Shown: positions 52,567 through 62,590, counted from the stretch's first letter. The stretch is DNA of 64,000 bases from Melioribacteraceae bacterium (GCA_022181065.1 BQMY01000075.1:124001-188000), one strand, 5' to 3'. Notes: generated by a model not told the origin, from the sequence alone. Numbers and translations are program-made.

Positions 52567-54720
52567 TTAAACAAATAGTAAAAACTCGGTTCTAATTTCC
52601 TGCCAGATTTCCGAATTAAAAAAATGATTTTTATTTATCTCTTTAGGTTTAGAATCTAATAAGTCTGAAAAGGTAATCAGCTCGCCATTAACTAATCGTT
52701 CTATATTGGGTTCCAGCCAGTCCCAGATTTGAACCGACAGTTCATATTCGCCAACTATTTCATTGTTGTGTATCACTATCGTCATCCCGTTTTCACTTTC
52801 AAAAGTAACGGGCGTAGCTGCTATCCACATCCCCCTTGATTTTGGAGAGGGGACATTGGATGAAGCACCTTCGATAAATTTTTTCACCTCGTTTTTTCTG
52901 ATCCTTGTTTTGGGAGTGCTGAAATCAAACCAGTCGCGCACATCCCAATCGATACCATTACCATTCATATAATTATAGATTGCTTTTCTCAAGCCTTCGG
53001 AAAAACGCTCATGATCTGTACCTTTTTCATCAGTGTGTATAAGATCATTGTTCGCAAAGGGATTGTTACGGGGTGTTTCTATACTAATCCTGAATTTTTC
53101 AGGGTCAGCAGCAACCGGAGAGTGATCAGTAAGTGTGAAAAGGTGCCAGAACCCGGAATCAATTAATCCCATCTCCATAAATTGTCTGACATACTCAAGA
53201 CTATCTATAGACTCTTGCGCTGTTTGAGTGGGGAAACCATACATCAAATACGCATGAACCATAATTCCCGCGTTTTTGAAATTGCTGCATGCATTGGCGA
53301 CTTGCGCTATTGTTACACCTTTATCAATAAGTTTTAGCAACCTTTCGTCAGCTACTTCAAGTCCGCCACTCACAGCTATACACCCTGCAGCGGACATCAG
53401 TTTGCATAAATCGGGAGTAAATGCTTTTTCAAATCGTATGTTGCCCCACCATGTAACATGCAAACCACGTTTTAATAATTCGAGGGAAAGATCACGAAGC
53501 AGCGCCGGAGGAGCAGCCTCATCAGTAAAATGGAATGTGTTTCTACCCGATTTCTCGATTAAATCTTCCATCCAGTCAACTATAGTCACAGCTTTTGCGG
53601 GGGAATATCTTCCAATATAATCGAGGTTAACGTCACAGAATGTACATTTCGCCCAGTAACATCCGTGCGCAAGTGTTAGTTTATTCCAGTAGCCGTCTGA
53701 CCACATCCTGTGCATGGGATTAAGGAGTTCTGTGAGGGAAACATATCGTTCCGGATTTAAACCACCGATATCAGGTGATGAGGTTTCATTAAAATGGAGG
53801 TTTTTTACAGGGTGAACATCTATGTATTCAACTTTATTTGTCCGTTCGTTCAACAGGTATGTTCTCACCAGAAGATTCAAATCATCATGCTGAATAGAGT
53901 GAATCAGGTTGAGAAGGGGCATTTCACCTTCATCGAGGGTAATAAAATCGGTGAATTCAAAAATCCCGGGGTCTTTCAGTTTGCGTAGTTCTGTATTTAT
54001 GTAACCGCCACCATATACAACATAAGTATTGGGGAACAAATTTTTGATATTTTCAGATGAGATCATCGCCCCGAGAAGATTACCCGGAAATGGTATTGAA
54101 TAACCTACAAGTTGAGGTTGAAAACTTTCAATTTTTTCAATGGTCAATTCACGAATAATTTCTTCAATAATATTTTTCTCTTTCCGGAGTGCCTTTTTGA
54201 TCGGGGCAAAAGTTGGGGAGCTAGTGGCTATTTTTTCGGCATACCTGCTCAGTCCGAAGTTTGGTGAAACATTGGCTCGGATAAAGTTGGTAAGGTCTTC
54301 AATGAGCAATGACGCGAAATGTTTTGCGCGATCATATTCACCCATCTCCCCAAAAGCTCTGACTAAATCGGTTTCTCTGGAAAAGGCTTCGTTTTTTGGT
54401 AAAAATCCATCCGATAGAATCTTTCTGAAATATTCAGGTTTGCTTCCATCAAGAAACGCGATCACTTCATCAATCACATTTATATAGGAATTCCTGAGGG
54501 CATATACTCGTTCAGAATACTCCTCCTCCGGCAGTTCGGTTATACTGTCGAACAAACGGGTAAGTCCGGCTCTCGAAAACAATACCCTGAATGTTTCAAG
54601 TGATAAATCATAGCTTTCTGCTGAAATACCATTATTGTTAAGGAAACCTGAAAGTTTTGTTACAGAGGGGTAGGGGGAGTTTAACTGAGTAAATGGTGGA
54701 ACTATTAATAATACTTTCAT
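52567..54720 (-). CDS. B12-binding-domain radical SAM protein
   Basis: 717 residues. N-terminal Rossmann-like cobalamin-binding type domain (LLIVPPFTQLNSPYPS, GYSIPFPGNLLGAM, YVVYGGGYI, DEGEMPLL), then a radical SAM core with the [4Fe-4S] motif GCYWAKCTFCD, here C-x4-C-x2-C, and downstream FTDEAAPP, CIAVSGGLEVADERLLKLIDKG and HAYLMYGFPTQTAQE. The C-terminal 150 residues are less conserved. Such enzymes do methyl transfer, rearrangement or sulfur insertion; substrate unknown. It starts 9 nt after the upstream SPL-like gene, so the two radical enzymes form an operon with the esterase. Confidence 0.85.
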   Translation of the reverse strand: MKVLLIVPPFTQLNSPYPSVTKLSGFLNNNGISAESYDLSLETFRVLFSRAGLTRLFDSITELPEEEYSERVYALRNSYINVIDEVIAFLDGSKPEYFRKILSDGFLPKNEAFSRETDLVRAFGEMGEYDRAKHFASLLIEDLTNFIRANVSPNFGLSRYAEKIATSSPTFAPIKKALRKEKNIIEEIIRELTIEKIESFQPQLVGYSIPFPGNLLGAMISSENIKNLFPNTYVVYGGGYINTELRKLKDPGIFEFTDFITLDEGEMPLLNLIHSIQHDDLNLLVRTYLLNERTNKVEYIDVHPVKNLHFNETSSPDIGGLNPERYVSLTELLNPMHRMWSDGYWNKLTLAHGCYWAKCTFCDVNLDYIGRYSPAKAVTIVDWMEDLIEKSGRNTFHFTDEAAPPALLRDLSLELLKRGLHVTWWGNIRFEKAFTPDLCKLMSAAGCIAVSGGLEVADERLLKLIDKGVTIAQVANACSNFKNAGIMVHAYLMYGFPTQTAQESIDSLEYVRQFMEMGLIDSGFWHLFTLTDHSPVAADPEKFRISIETPRNNPFANNDLIHTDEKGTDHERFSEGLRKAIYNYMNGNGIDWDVRDWFDFSTPKTRIRKNEVKKFIEGASSNVPSPKSRGMWIAATPVTFESENGMTIVIHNNEIVGEYELSVQIWDWLEPNIERLVNGELITFSDLLDSKPKEINKNHFFNSEIWQEIRTEFLLFV

Positions 54721-54729
54721 AAATATAAT

Positions 54730-55599
54730 CTATCCGAACAAATCAAATTGTTCAACACGTTCTTCTTCATAAAATTTCATTTTGGTGTCTATGCCCAAAT
54801 CAGCACAGAGGTTGTAAAAATAGGCATACAATTTTTCTACTTCTTCCGGCTCGCAGGAGTATTTATTGCCAAATTTTTCCTCATATTTTTCTTTTAGGCC
54901 GGGGAAATGCTCCTCGAGTTTTTCATAAAAATACTCGCGGTTACCATCACGCAGGGTCATTCCAAATGCGGGAATAATATATTTGGCGCCATATTTCACA
55001 CCCATGGTCACAACTTCATGTATGTTCTCGATCGAGTCTTCGATAAATGGAAGGAGGGGCATGAATGTAACACCCGTATAAATTCCCTCATCGGAAAGCT
55101 TCTTCATTGCTTCGAGTCTTCGTATTGGAATCGGGGCACCCGGTTCAATTTTTTTAGCAAGCTCGTTATCGCATGTAGTAATAGTGAAACTTACGGCACA
55201 ATAAACTGATGACGCTTTTTTAAGCACGTCAATATCACGAGTGATCAGATCACCACGAGTAATGAGGTGCATCGGGAAACGGAAATCGGCAACAGCTTTT
55301 ATACCTTCACGAGTTAATTCAAGCTGCTTTTCAATCGGCATGTAGGGGTCGTGCATCGAGCCAAAACCGATAGTGGACTTATTCCTTTTGGATGCGAGTT
55401 CTTTACGCAGAAGTTCAATTCCATTAGTTTTTGCCTGAACATCATTGAAATCCTCATGGTTGTAAATATCGCTGCGTGAATCGCAATAAATACACTGGAA
55501 TTGGCAACCGCGATACAGGTTCATCGTGTATGCTATCCCGAACCAGGTATCGGGTCGGCTTAATCTGTTCAGTATGGTTTTAGCTTCGCGTTCTTTCAC
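54730..55599 (-). CDS. SPL-family radical SAM protein
   Basis: Radical SAM enzyme of the spore-photoproduct-lyase/COG1533 group, 289 aa. The cluster motif is YRGCQFQCIYCDSRSD (C-x3-C-x2-C); FGSMHDPYMPIEKQLELTR and HLITRGDLITRDIDVLKK are family features. The protein ends in EQFDLFG, resembling the Q-x-x-L-F clamp-binding pentapeptide seen in DNA repair proteins. It starts with GTG, as the nearby ATG is out of frame. Role unknown; DNA repair is one possibility, but most members of this group are uncharacterised and the organism need not sporulate. Confidence 0.85.
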   Translation of the reverse strand: MKEREAKTILNRLSRPDTWFGIAYTMNLYRGCQFQCIYCDSRSDIYNHEDFNDVQAKTNGIELLRKELASKRNKSTIGFGSMHDPYMPIEKQLELTREGIKAVADFRFPMHLITRGDLITRDIDVLKKASSVYCAVSFTITTCDNELAKKIEPGAPIPIRRLEAMKKLSDEGIYTGVTFMPLLPFIEDSIENIHEVVTMGVKYGAKYIIPAFGMTLRDGNREYFYEKLEEHFPGLKEKYEEKFGNKYSCEPEEVEKLYAYFYNLCADLGIDTKMKFYEEERVEQFDLFG

Positions 55600-55886
55600 A
55601 TTGTTCTACTTCATTCGTGAAAAGAAATAATAATAAGTAAGATAATAATTTTACATGCAAAATGATTTACACATTTAACAAAAAAACTTATTTAGGAGTT
55701 TTATGGTAAATCGTTTATTTATTTATGAAAAAAGAGATTAAATCTTATGAATTGCAAAGTAATATTAAGCTAATATTAACTTTTATATGGAAATATAAGA
55801 AAATGTTATGTTTTGATTTGTATTGCAATATCAGATAAGGTTAACTATTTTTTCATATTGTAATAAAAATAATACGTTTGCAAAAG

Positions 55887-57524
55887 ATGAAAATTGCTTT
55901 AGGACAGATAAATCCTGTAATCGGTGATATAGAAAGCAACAAAAAGAAGATAGAAGAAATATACTGGAAAGGGTGCAGTGACGGCGCGGATTTGGTGATT
56001 TTTCCAGAGCTCGCGATTTGCGGTTACCCACCTCAGGATCTTATCGAAAAAGAGTGGTTCCGAACCAAAGTTCGGGAAGCCACTGAAGAACTAGCCTCAA
56101 AAACCGGCGGAATTGGATTGGTATTTGGTACAATTACCGAAGAATTTGATAAAGTTGGTACCGGAATCTACAACTCTGCTGTTTTGTGTTATAACGGCGA
56201 AATAAAATTCACACAGAATAAAACCTTACTCCCTAACTACGATGTATTTGATGAAGTCCGTTATTTTGAATCCGCGAAAGATGTTCACGTGCATCAGTTC
56301 AAGGGGGAGAAGCTCGGTATTTCAATCTGTGAGGATATCTGGAATGACGCCGACTACTGGAAACAACGCAGGTATGAAAAAGACCCGGTGCAGCGCCTCG
56401 TAGATAAAGGGGCGACGGTTATGATAAATGTCAGCGCTTCACCATACGCATACGGCAGAAGAGCGGAGCGTTTTCAGATGTTATCCCGACTCACTCAGGT
56501 AGATCAGCTGCCCCTGGCGTATGTTTGTTGTGTGGGTGCTCAGACTGATCTTGTGTTTGACGGCGCGAGTATGTGCTACAACAGCAAAGGTGAACTTTGC
56601 AAGGTTGGGAAAACCTATCAGGAAGATTATTTCATCTTTGACACGAATGAAGAATATACGCCTATCGAAGAATTTGAAGGAAGTTTTGAGGAAGAAGTTT
56701 ATAACTCACTTGTTCTTGGTGTTAAGGATTACGCGCGTAAAGCAAGATTCAAAAACGCTATCCTTGGTTTAAGCGGTGGTATTGATTCCGCGCTTGTTGC
56801 TGTAATTGCGGCAGACGCGTTTGGACCAGAAAATGTAAAAGTACTTATGATGCCCTCGCAATATTCAAGTGAGGGGAGTGTAATAGATAGTGAGAAACTT
56901 ATTTCAAATCTCGGCATCTCATCCTTAAATATTTCAATACAACCTGTGTTTGAAAGTGCTAAAAATGTACTCAAACCGGCTTTTGAAGGAAAGGAAGAGG
57001 ATATCACAGAGGAAAATCTCCAATCAAGGATCAGGGGATTATACCTTATGGCGATGTCGAATAAATTTGGAAGTATGCTATTAACTACAGGAAACAAATC
57101 AGAGATTGCAGTCGGATACGCAACATTATATGGTGACATGTGTGGTGCGCTTGCTGTAATTGGAGATGTTTATAAAACCGAAGTTTACAAACTTGCAAAA
57201 TATATTAACCGCGCCGGTGAAGTGATACCGGATAACATTATCACAAAAGCACCATCAGCGGAATTACGACCCGACCAGAAAGATGAAGATTCTCTACCTC
57301 CTTATGATACGCTTGATACAATCCTGAAAATGTACCTCGAGGAATACAAGGAGATTGACGAGATTACAGATGTTATCGGTAATGATGAGCTTGTCAGGCA
57401 GACACTCCGACTCGTTGACCTCAACGAATTCAAGCGGAAACAGGCGGCTCCTGTACTCAGAGTTTCCACAAAAGCATTCGGATACGGACGCAGGTTCCCC
57501 ATAGTCCATAACTGGAAAAGGTAA
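55887..57524 (+). CDS. nadE: Glutamine-dependent NAD+ synthetase
   Basis: Two-domain enzyme, 545 aa: N-terminal nitrilase-like glutaminase (MKIALGQINPVIGD, Glu in IFPELAICGYPPQD, Lys in FTQNKTLLPNYDVFDE, Cys in GISICEDIWND) supplying ammonia to the C-terminal synthetase (P-loop LGLSGGIDSALVAVI, LLTTGNKSEIAVGYATLYGDMCG). It converts deamido-NAD+ to NAD+. ATG at 55887 is preferred to a TTG three codons earlier because the conserved N-terminus starts there. The upstream 287-nt gap is very AT-rich and shows no gene. dsbD-like gene follows 17 nt later. Confidence 0.97.
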   Translation: MKIALGQINPVIGDIESNKKKIEEIYWKGCSDGADLVIFPELAICGYPPQDLIEKEWFRTKVREATEELASKTGGIGLVFGTITEEFDKVGTGIYNSAVLCYNGEIKFTQNKTLLPNYDVFDEVRYFESAKDVHVHQFKGEKLGISICEDIWNDADYWKQRRYEKDPVQRLVDKGATVMINVSASPYAYGRRAERFQMLSRLTQVDQLPLAYVCCVGAQTDLVFDGASMCYNSKGELCKVGKTYQEDYFIFDTNEEYTPIEEFEGSFEEEVYNSLVLGVKDYARKARFKNAILGLSGGIDSALVAVIAADAFGPENVKVLMMPSQYSSEGSVIDSEKLISNLGISSLNISIQPVFESAKNVLKPAFEGKEEDITEENLQSRIRGLYLMAMSNKFGSMLLTTGNKSEIAVGYATLYGDMCGALAVIGDVYKTEVYKLAKYINRAGEVIPDNIITKAPSAELRPDQKDEDSLPPYDTLDTILKMYLEEYKEIDEITDVIGNDELVRQTLRLVDLNEFKRKQAAPVLRVSTKAFGYGRRFPIVHNWKR

Positions 57525-57541
57525 TTAAAAACGGTGAAAAA

Positions 57542-59308
57542 ATGCTAAAAAAACTTTCTCTCCTGTTCGTTCTATTGTTTTCAATCCAGAGTTTCGCGCA
57601 GTTTGGTATGGATCTCAACCTTGTCAAAGCTTCATATTATACTTCTTTCGATCAGCTACATCCCGGAAGTGAAGTAAAATTTGCTGTTCAGCTTGATATT
57701 GAAGAGACCTGGCACATAAATTCAAGTAAACCCAAAGATGATTTTCTTATCGGCACTTCTGTAAGTTTTGAAGGTGGCGAAAATTTTACTGTATCAAATC
57801 TGACATTTCCTCATGCTGAGGAGTTGACTTTCAGTTTCTCGGAAAATCCTGTTTCTGTGTACGAAGGTATAGTGTATATAACTGCTCTTATCAAAGTTAA
57901 GGAAGGTCTCGCCGCCGGTTCTTATGATTTGCCGGTAAGTATCGAATATCAGGCATGTAATGACGCGAGTTGTATGCCGCCAACCAATATCGATACGGTA
58001 TTATCACTTAATGTTGTAAGTACTACAACTCCTGTAAGTGAAATAAATAATGAAATTTTCAGCAAAGTTGATATAGATTATTCTGCACCGGTTAGTGAAG
58101 ATGGTGACGATGAAGATTCGCTCGGCAAAACCCTCGAAGAGAGTGGATTGTTCATAAGTCTGATTCTAATATTTCTCGGTGGTTTGGCGTTAAACCTGAC
58201 TCCTTGTGTATATCCGTTAATTCCAATTACAATCGGGTATTTCGGTGGACAAAGTGAAGGTAACACCGGTAAATTGTTTATGTTGGGTCTGTTTTATGTT
58301 CTTGGTATGGCGCTAACATACTCGGTTGTGGGAGTTGTAACTTCACTTTCAGGAGCGGTATTTGGCTCATTAATGCAGAACCCGATTGTGATTATTGTGA
58401 TCGCTGCTGTGTTAGTTGCTCTGGCATTTAGTATGTTCGGAATGTACGAATTCAAGATGCCTGACAGTTGGGTTACAAAAGCGGGTGGCGCGAAATCTGG
58501 AGTACTCGGCGCCTTTTTTATGGGTCTGACAATGGGTATCGTCGCGGCACCTTGTATTGGTCCATTCGTGCTTGGATTGGTTACAGCGGTTGCGGCTAAA
58601 GGTGATCCGGTTTACGGATTTTTTATGTTCTTCACCCTTGCGGTCGGACTGGGAACACCGTACCTGTTCCTTGCTATATTCTCAGGAAAATTAAAAGCAC
58701 TACCAAGAGCCGGATTCTGGATGGAAGCCGTAAAACATATATTCGGATTTATCCTCATTGGTATGGCTATTTATTTCATTATCCCGATTTTACCTAAATC
58801 GTTCAGCGGTTACGTTCTTCCGGTATATATGCTCCTTGCGGCTATCTACCTGCTTCTGTTTGACAAACTAGCGAATAACCAGAAGGGATTCAGGATATTC
58901 AAATCTGTCTTTTCTGTCGTAATTATCGCCCTTGCTGTCTGGATGTTGTGGCCGGTAGAGAAGAAATCACCCGACTGGCAGAATTTCACAATCGCGGAAT
59001 ATGAAGCATCTGTAAATTCAGGAGACAAGATCATCATCGATTTTTACGCAGATTGGTGTGTGCCTTGTAAAGAGTTGGACGCACTTACATTCTCTGACCA
59101 GCGCGTTATTGATAAATCGAAAGAGTTTATCAACTACAAGGTTGATATGACAAAATCAATGTCGGAAACCACAGAGGAAATCAGAGATAAATTCAGGATT
59201 ATCGGTATGCCCACAATCATATTTATAGATGAAAGCGGCAAAGAAGTTAAAAGATTAACAGGGTTTGTAAATGCCGATGAATTTCTGAAAATAATGCAGG
59301 ATATTTAA
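57542..59308 (+). CDS. dsbD: DsbD-like thiol:disulfide interchange protein
   Basis: 588 aa. Signal peptide, N-terminal disulfide-corrector domain (about 30-155, IEETWHINSSKPKDDFL, EYQACNDASCMPP with its Cys pair), eight membrane segments of the CcdA/DsbD core (LNLTPCVYPLIPITIGYFGG and IVAAPCIGPFVLGLVTA hold the redox Cys), and a C-terminal periplasmic thioredoxin domain with FYADWCVPCKELD. It carries electrons from cytoplasmic thioredoxin to the periplasm, needed to keep apocytochrome c heme sites reduced, fitting the octaheme cytochrome in this window. Followed by the repeat-split terminator (copy 3). Confidence 0.94.
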   Translation: MLKKLSLLFVLLFSIQSFAQFGMDLNLVKASYYTSFDQLHPGSEVKFAVQLDIEETWHINSSKPKDDFLIGTSVSFEGGENFTVSNLTFPHAEELTFSFSENPVSVYEGIVYITALIKVKEGLAAGSYDLPVSIEYQACNDASCMPPTNIDTVLSLNVVSTTTPVSEINNEIFSKVDIDYSAPVSEDGDDEDSLGKTLEESGLFISLILIFLGGLALNLTPCVYPLIPITIGYFGGQSEGNTGKLFMLGLFYVLGMALTYSVVGVVTSLSGAVFGSLMQNPIVIIVIAAVLVALAFSMFGMYEFKMPDSWVTKAGGAKSGVLGAFFMGLTMGIVAAPCIGPFVLGLVTAVAAKGDPVYGFFMFFTLAVGLGTPYLFLAIFSGKLKALPRAGFWMEAVKHIFGFILIGMAIYFIIPILPKSFSGYVLPVYMLLAAIYLLLFDKLANNQKGFRIFKSVFSVVIIALAVWMLWPVEKKSPDWQNFTIAEYEASVNSGDKIIIDFYADWCVPCKELDALTFSDQRVIDKSKEFINYKVDMTKSMSETTEEIRDKFRIIGMPTIIFIDESGKEVKRLTGFVNADEFLKIMQDI

Positions 59309-59570
59309 TTATAAGCCCCGTGAGATAAAATATTTAAATTGTTTTTTAGTCCCCCTTTTGAAGGGGGAAATCACTCCGCGGCAGGCGGATGGTGATGGGG
59401 GATGACTAAAATTATGGAGAACCAAGTATCATCCTCCGTCTTTCGACTAACATCGAAAGCCACCTCCTTCGAAGGAGGACAATTAGAGCGGAGCGAACTT
59501 GTTTTCTGCTTGAGGCGTTTAATCAAAGGCCCCGTGAGATAAAAGTTTCAAATCGGGGTTTACTTTTTTT
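59307..59570. repeat. Terminator-split repeat element, copy 3 (core inverted)
   Basis: Imperfect direct repeats at 59307-59339 and 59521-59553 (27 of 33 identical; GCCCCGTGAGATAAAA exact) enclose a core in inverted orientation relative to copy 1: CCCCCTTTTGAAGGGGG, AAATCACTCCGC, GGTGATGGGGGATGAC, ATCATCCTCCGTCTT and CCACCTCCTTCGAAGGAGGAC are all recognisable. The left direct repeat begins in the dsbD stop codon and has lost the 3' arm of the stem. No gene in the 380-nt gap before korA. Confidence 0.75.
59529..59570 (+). terminator. Intrinsic terminator of nadE-dsbD (distal stem-loop)
   Basis: CCCCG-TGA ... TCA-AAT-CGGGG (59530-59558) followed by TTTAC and seven T. Confidence 0.6.
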
Positions 59571-59688
59571 GTAAAAAAAGCAAAAATGATGTTAATTTAT
59601 TGTTAAAAACCGATTGCTTTAATATTTTATTATATAAAACAATTTCTAAACTAATTGGTCCTAAAAAAAAGATCAGAGTTAAAAAAAA

Positions 59689-61539
59689 ATGGCACAAGAA
59701 AACGGAAAAGAAGTAAAAAGTGTTAGTGAAGTTACAGTGATGTTTGCCGGTGATTCCGGTGACGGAATGCAGCTAACCGGAACACAATTTAGTGACACAA
59801 CAGCATTTGTTGGTAATGATTTGAGTACATTGCCCGATTACCCGGCTGAAATTCGCGCCCCCGCCGGAACTCTCTATGGTGTGAGTGGATTCCAGTTGCA
59901 TTTTAGTTCAAACCCAATTCATACTCCGGGTGATTCTCCGGATGTTCTGGTGGCAATGAACCCCGCCGCTTTGAAAATAAATCTGAAAAACATCAAACCA
60001 CATGCTGTAATTGTTGTTAATACAGATTCATTCGATAAGAAAAACCTGAATACAGCAGGATATGATGAAAATCCGCTGGAAAATGATACCCTCGCAGGAT
60101 ATAAAGTTTTCCAGGTGCCGATCACCACGCTTACAGAAAACGCGCTTGAAGGAAGTCCACTAAGTATAAAAGAAGTGCAGCGCTGTAAAAACTTCTTTGC
60201 ATTAGGACTTATGTATTGGTTATACAACCGACCGTTAGAACCAACCATTGAATGGATTGAGACCAAGTTTAAGAAACGTCCGGAACTTATTGACGCAAAT
60301 ATGAAAGCGTTAAAAGCCGGTTTCTATTATGGTGACGCTACACAACTATTTACAACCAGATATACTGTTAAACCAGCAAGTTTGCCTGAAGGTACATACA
60401 GAAATATTTCCGGTAATGAAGCCACAGCGATAGGATTTGTTGCCGCCTCCCAGTTAAGCGGCCTCCCATTGTTCCTTGGTACATACCCGATTACTCCTGC
60501 GAGTGATATTCTTCACTACATGAGTGTATATAAAAATTATGGTGTTAAGACGTTTCAGGCGGAAGATGAAATCGCGGGTATCGCCTCAGCAATAGGTGCC
60601 GCGTTCGGTGGTTCTCTTGCGGTTACCACAACATCCGGTCCCGGACTCGCGCTAAAAACAGAAGCTACGGGTCTTGCGGTAATGACTGAATTACCACTTG
60701 TGATAGTTGATGTTCAGCGTGGGGGTCCTTCAACAGGCCTTCCAACCAAAACTGAGCAAGCTGACTTAATGCAGTCAATTTATGGCAGGAATGGTGAATC
60801 ACCAGTGGCTGTTATAGCGGCTTCCACTCCGAAAGATTGTTTTTATATGGCAATTGAAGCATCAAGGATAGCGTTGAGGTTTATGACCCCTGTAATTCTT
60901 CTCACAGATGGTTACATCGCTAATGGCGCTGAACCGTGGAAACTTCCCGAAATAGATGAATTACCAGAAATCAACGTTGCCCCGTTGGATGAAAGCAAAG
61001 AGTTCCAGCCCTATAACAGAGATGAGTTTCTTGCGCGTCCGTGGGTAAAACCGGGAACGCCGGGAATGGAACACAGAATAGGAGGTTTGGAAAAACAGAA
61101 TATTACCGGAAATGTTAACTATGAACCTGATAACCATGACTTTATGGTAAGATTACGTCAGGAAAAAGTTGATAATATCGCAAAGTTTATTCCTGATCTG
61201 GAAGTTGATGGCGAGCAGGAAGGTGATATACTCGTGCTTGGCTGGGGTGGTACATATGGTGCTATTACCGAAGCTGTAAAACAGATGAGAGCTGCAGGAC
61301 ACAAGGTTTCACAGGCTCACATGAAATACCTTAATCCTATGCCTGCTAATACCGAAGATGTGTTGAAAAAATTCAAAACTATCATCGTCCCTGAATTGAA
61401 CCTCGGACAGCTTGCAACACTCATCAGAAGCAAATATTTAATCGACGTGGTTTCTCATACCAAAATAAAAGGCTTACCTTTCAGAGCAGCTGAAATCAGG
61501 TCAAAAATTGAAGAAATCCTCGGAGGATCAAATGGCTAA
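59689..61539 (+). CDS. korA: 2-oxoacid:ferredoxin oxidoreductase subunit alpha (gamma-alpha fusion)
   Basis: 616 aa, oxidatively decarboxylating 2-oxoglutarate (or a related 2-oxoacid) with CoA and ferredoxin. The N-terminal gamma domain reads MFAGDSGDGMQLTGTQFSDT and the alpha (pyrimidine-binding) domain TYPITPASDILHYMS, FQAEDEIAGIASAIGAAFGG, TTTSGPGLALKTEATGLAVM and VDVQRGGPSTGLPTKTEQADLMQ. No ferredoxin-domain cysteines, so the electron acceptor is separate. Gene order and architecture match KorAB. The stop overlaps korB by 8 nt. Specific substrate (2-oxoglutarate versus pyruvate) is inferred from architecture only. Confidence 0.92.
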   Translation: MAQENGKEVKSVSEVTVMFAGDSGDGMQLTGTQFSDTTAFVGNDLSTLPDYPAEIRAPAGTLYGVSGFQLHFSSNPIHTPGDSPDVLVAMNPAALKINLKNIKPHAVIVVNTDSFDKKNLNTAGYDENPLENDTLAGYKVFQVPITTLTENALEGSPLSIKEVQRCKNFFALGLMYWLYNRPLEPTIEWIETKFKKRPELIDANMKALKAGFYYGDATQLFTTRYTVKPASLPEGTYRNISGNEATAIGFVAASQLSGLPLFLGTYPITPASDILHYMSVYKNYGVKTFQAEDEIAGIASAIGAAFGGSLAVTTTSGPGLALKTEATGLAVMTELPLVIVDVQRGGPSTGLPTKTEQADLMQSIYGRNGESPVAVIAASTPKDCFYMAIEASRIALRFMTPVILLTDGYIANGAEPWKLPEIDELPEINVAPLDESKEFQPYNRDEFLARPWVKPGTPGMEHRIGGLEKQNITGNVNYEPDNHDFMVRLRQEKVDNIAKFIPDLEVDGEQEGDILVLGWGGTYGAITEAVKQMRAAGHKVSQAHMKYLNPMPANTEDVLKKFKTIIVPELNLGQLATLIRSKYLIDVVSHTKIKGLPFRAAEIRSKIEEILGGSNG

Positions 61540-62590
61540 CGAAAATATGAATATAGATAAACCCAAACTTACAGCTAAAGATTTTTCATCGGGTCTTGAT
61601 GTAAGATGGTGCCCGGGCTGCGGTGATTATTCAATTCTTGCCCAGGTTCAGCGTACATTCCCCGCAATGGGAATACCTAAAGAAAAATTTGTGTGGGTCT
61701 CAGGTATTGGTTGTTCCAGCCGTTTCCCATATTATATGGATACATACGGAATTCATGGCATTCACGGACGCGCTCCGGCAATTGCATCCGGATTGAAAGT
61801 TGCTCGCCCTGATCTTTCTGTGTGGGTTGCGACAGGTGATGGTGACCTGATGTCAATCGGTGGTAACCATTTCATCCACACTTGCCGTAAAAATATTGAC
61901 TTGAAAATATTACTGTTCAATAACAGAATTTACGGACTTACCAAAGGACAGTATTCTCCAACCTCGGAACAGGGGAAAGTAACAAAATCTTCTCCTTATG
62001 GAAGTGTTGATTATCCTTTTAATCCCGCTTCGTTGGCTCTTGGCGCGGAAGCTTCCTTTGTCGCTCGTACTTTGGATCGCGATCCAAAACATATGCAGGC
62101 TATGATTAACAGAGCTGCCGAGCATAAAGGGACAGCTTTCATTGAAATTTACCAGAACTGTAATATATTCAATGATGGCGCTTTTGAAGTGTTGACTGAT
62201 AAAAAATCCAAAGCTGATAACATTGTTGTTCTTGAGCATGGTAAACCAATGGTTTTCGGTGCTGAAAAAGATAAAGGTATTGTACTTGACGGCTTCACTC
62301 CAAAAGTTGTAAGTCTTGCAGATGGTAAACATACTGCCGATGATTGCTGGGTACACGATGAAAAAGACCCGAATCCGTTGAGAGCGTTTATTATTGCTCA
62401 CATGACAGATCACGAAGAACTACCTACTCCTGTTGGTGTTTTCCGTCAGATACTAAAACCTACCTATGACGAAGGTGTTGAAAACCAGATCAAGGGTGTT
62501 AAAGAGAAAAAAGGTGACGGAAGCCTTGAAAAACTTCTTTACAGCGGAAATACCTGGGTTGTAAATGGTAACGGAGAGGTTGAGAAGTAA
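61532..62590 (+). CDS. korB: 2-oxoacid:ferredoxin oxidoreductase subunit beta
   Basis: 352 aa thiamine-diphosphate-binding beta subunit. Fe-S/TPP features: VRWCPGCGDYSILAQVQ with Cys pair, GIGCSSRFPYYMDTYG with a further Cys, and the TPP Mg motif GDGDLMSIGGNHFIHTCRKN ... NNRIYGLTKGQ. The ATG at 61532 is preceded by GGAGG and overlaps korA, and is preferred to an earlier in-frame start at 61508. A strong terminator follows at 62627. Together with NfnAB this suggests ferredoxin-linked central metabolism. Confidence 0.94.
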   Translation: MANENMNIDKPKLTAKDFSSGLDVRWCPGCGDYSILAQVQRTFPAMGIPKEKFVWVSGIGCSSRFPYYMDTYGIHGIHGRAPAIASGLKVARPDLSVWVATGDGDLMSIGGNHFIHTCRKNIDLKILLFNNRIYGLTKGQYSPTSEQGKVTKSSPYGSVDYPFNPASLALGAEASFVARTLDRDPKHMQAMINRAAEHKGTAFIEIYQNCNIFNDGAFEVLTDKKSKADNIVVLEHGKPMVFGAEKDKGIVLDGFTPKVVSLADGKHTADDCWVHDEKDPNPLRAFIIAHMTDHEELPTPVGVFRQILKPTYDEGVENQIKGVKEKKGDGSLEKLLYSGNTWVVNGNGEVEK

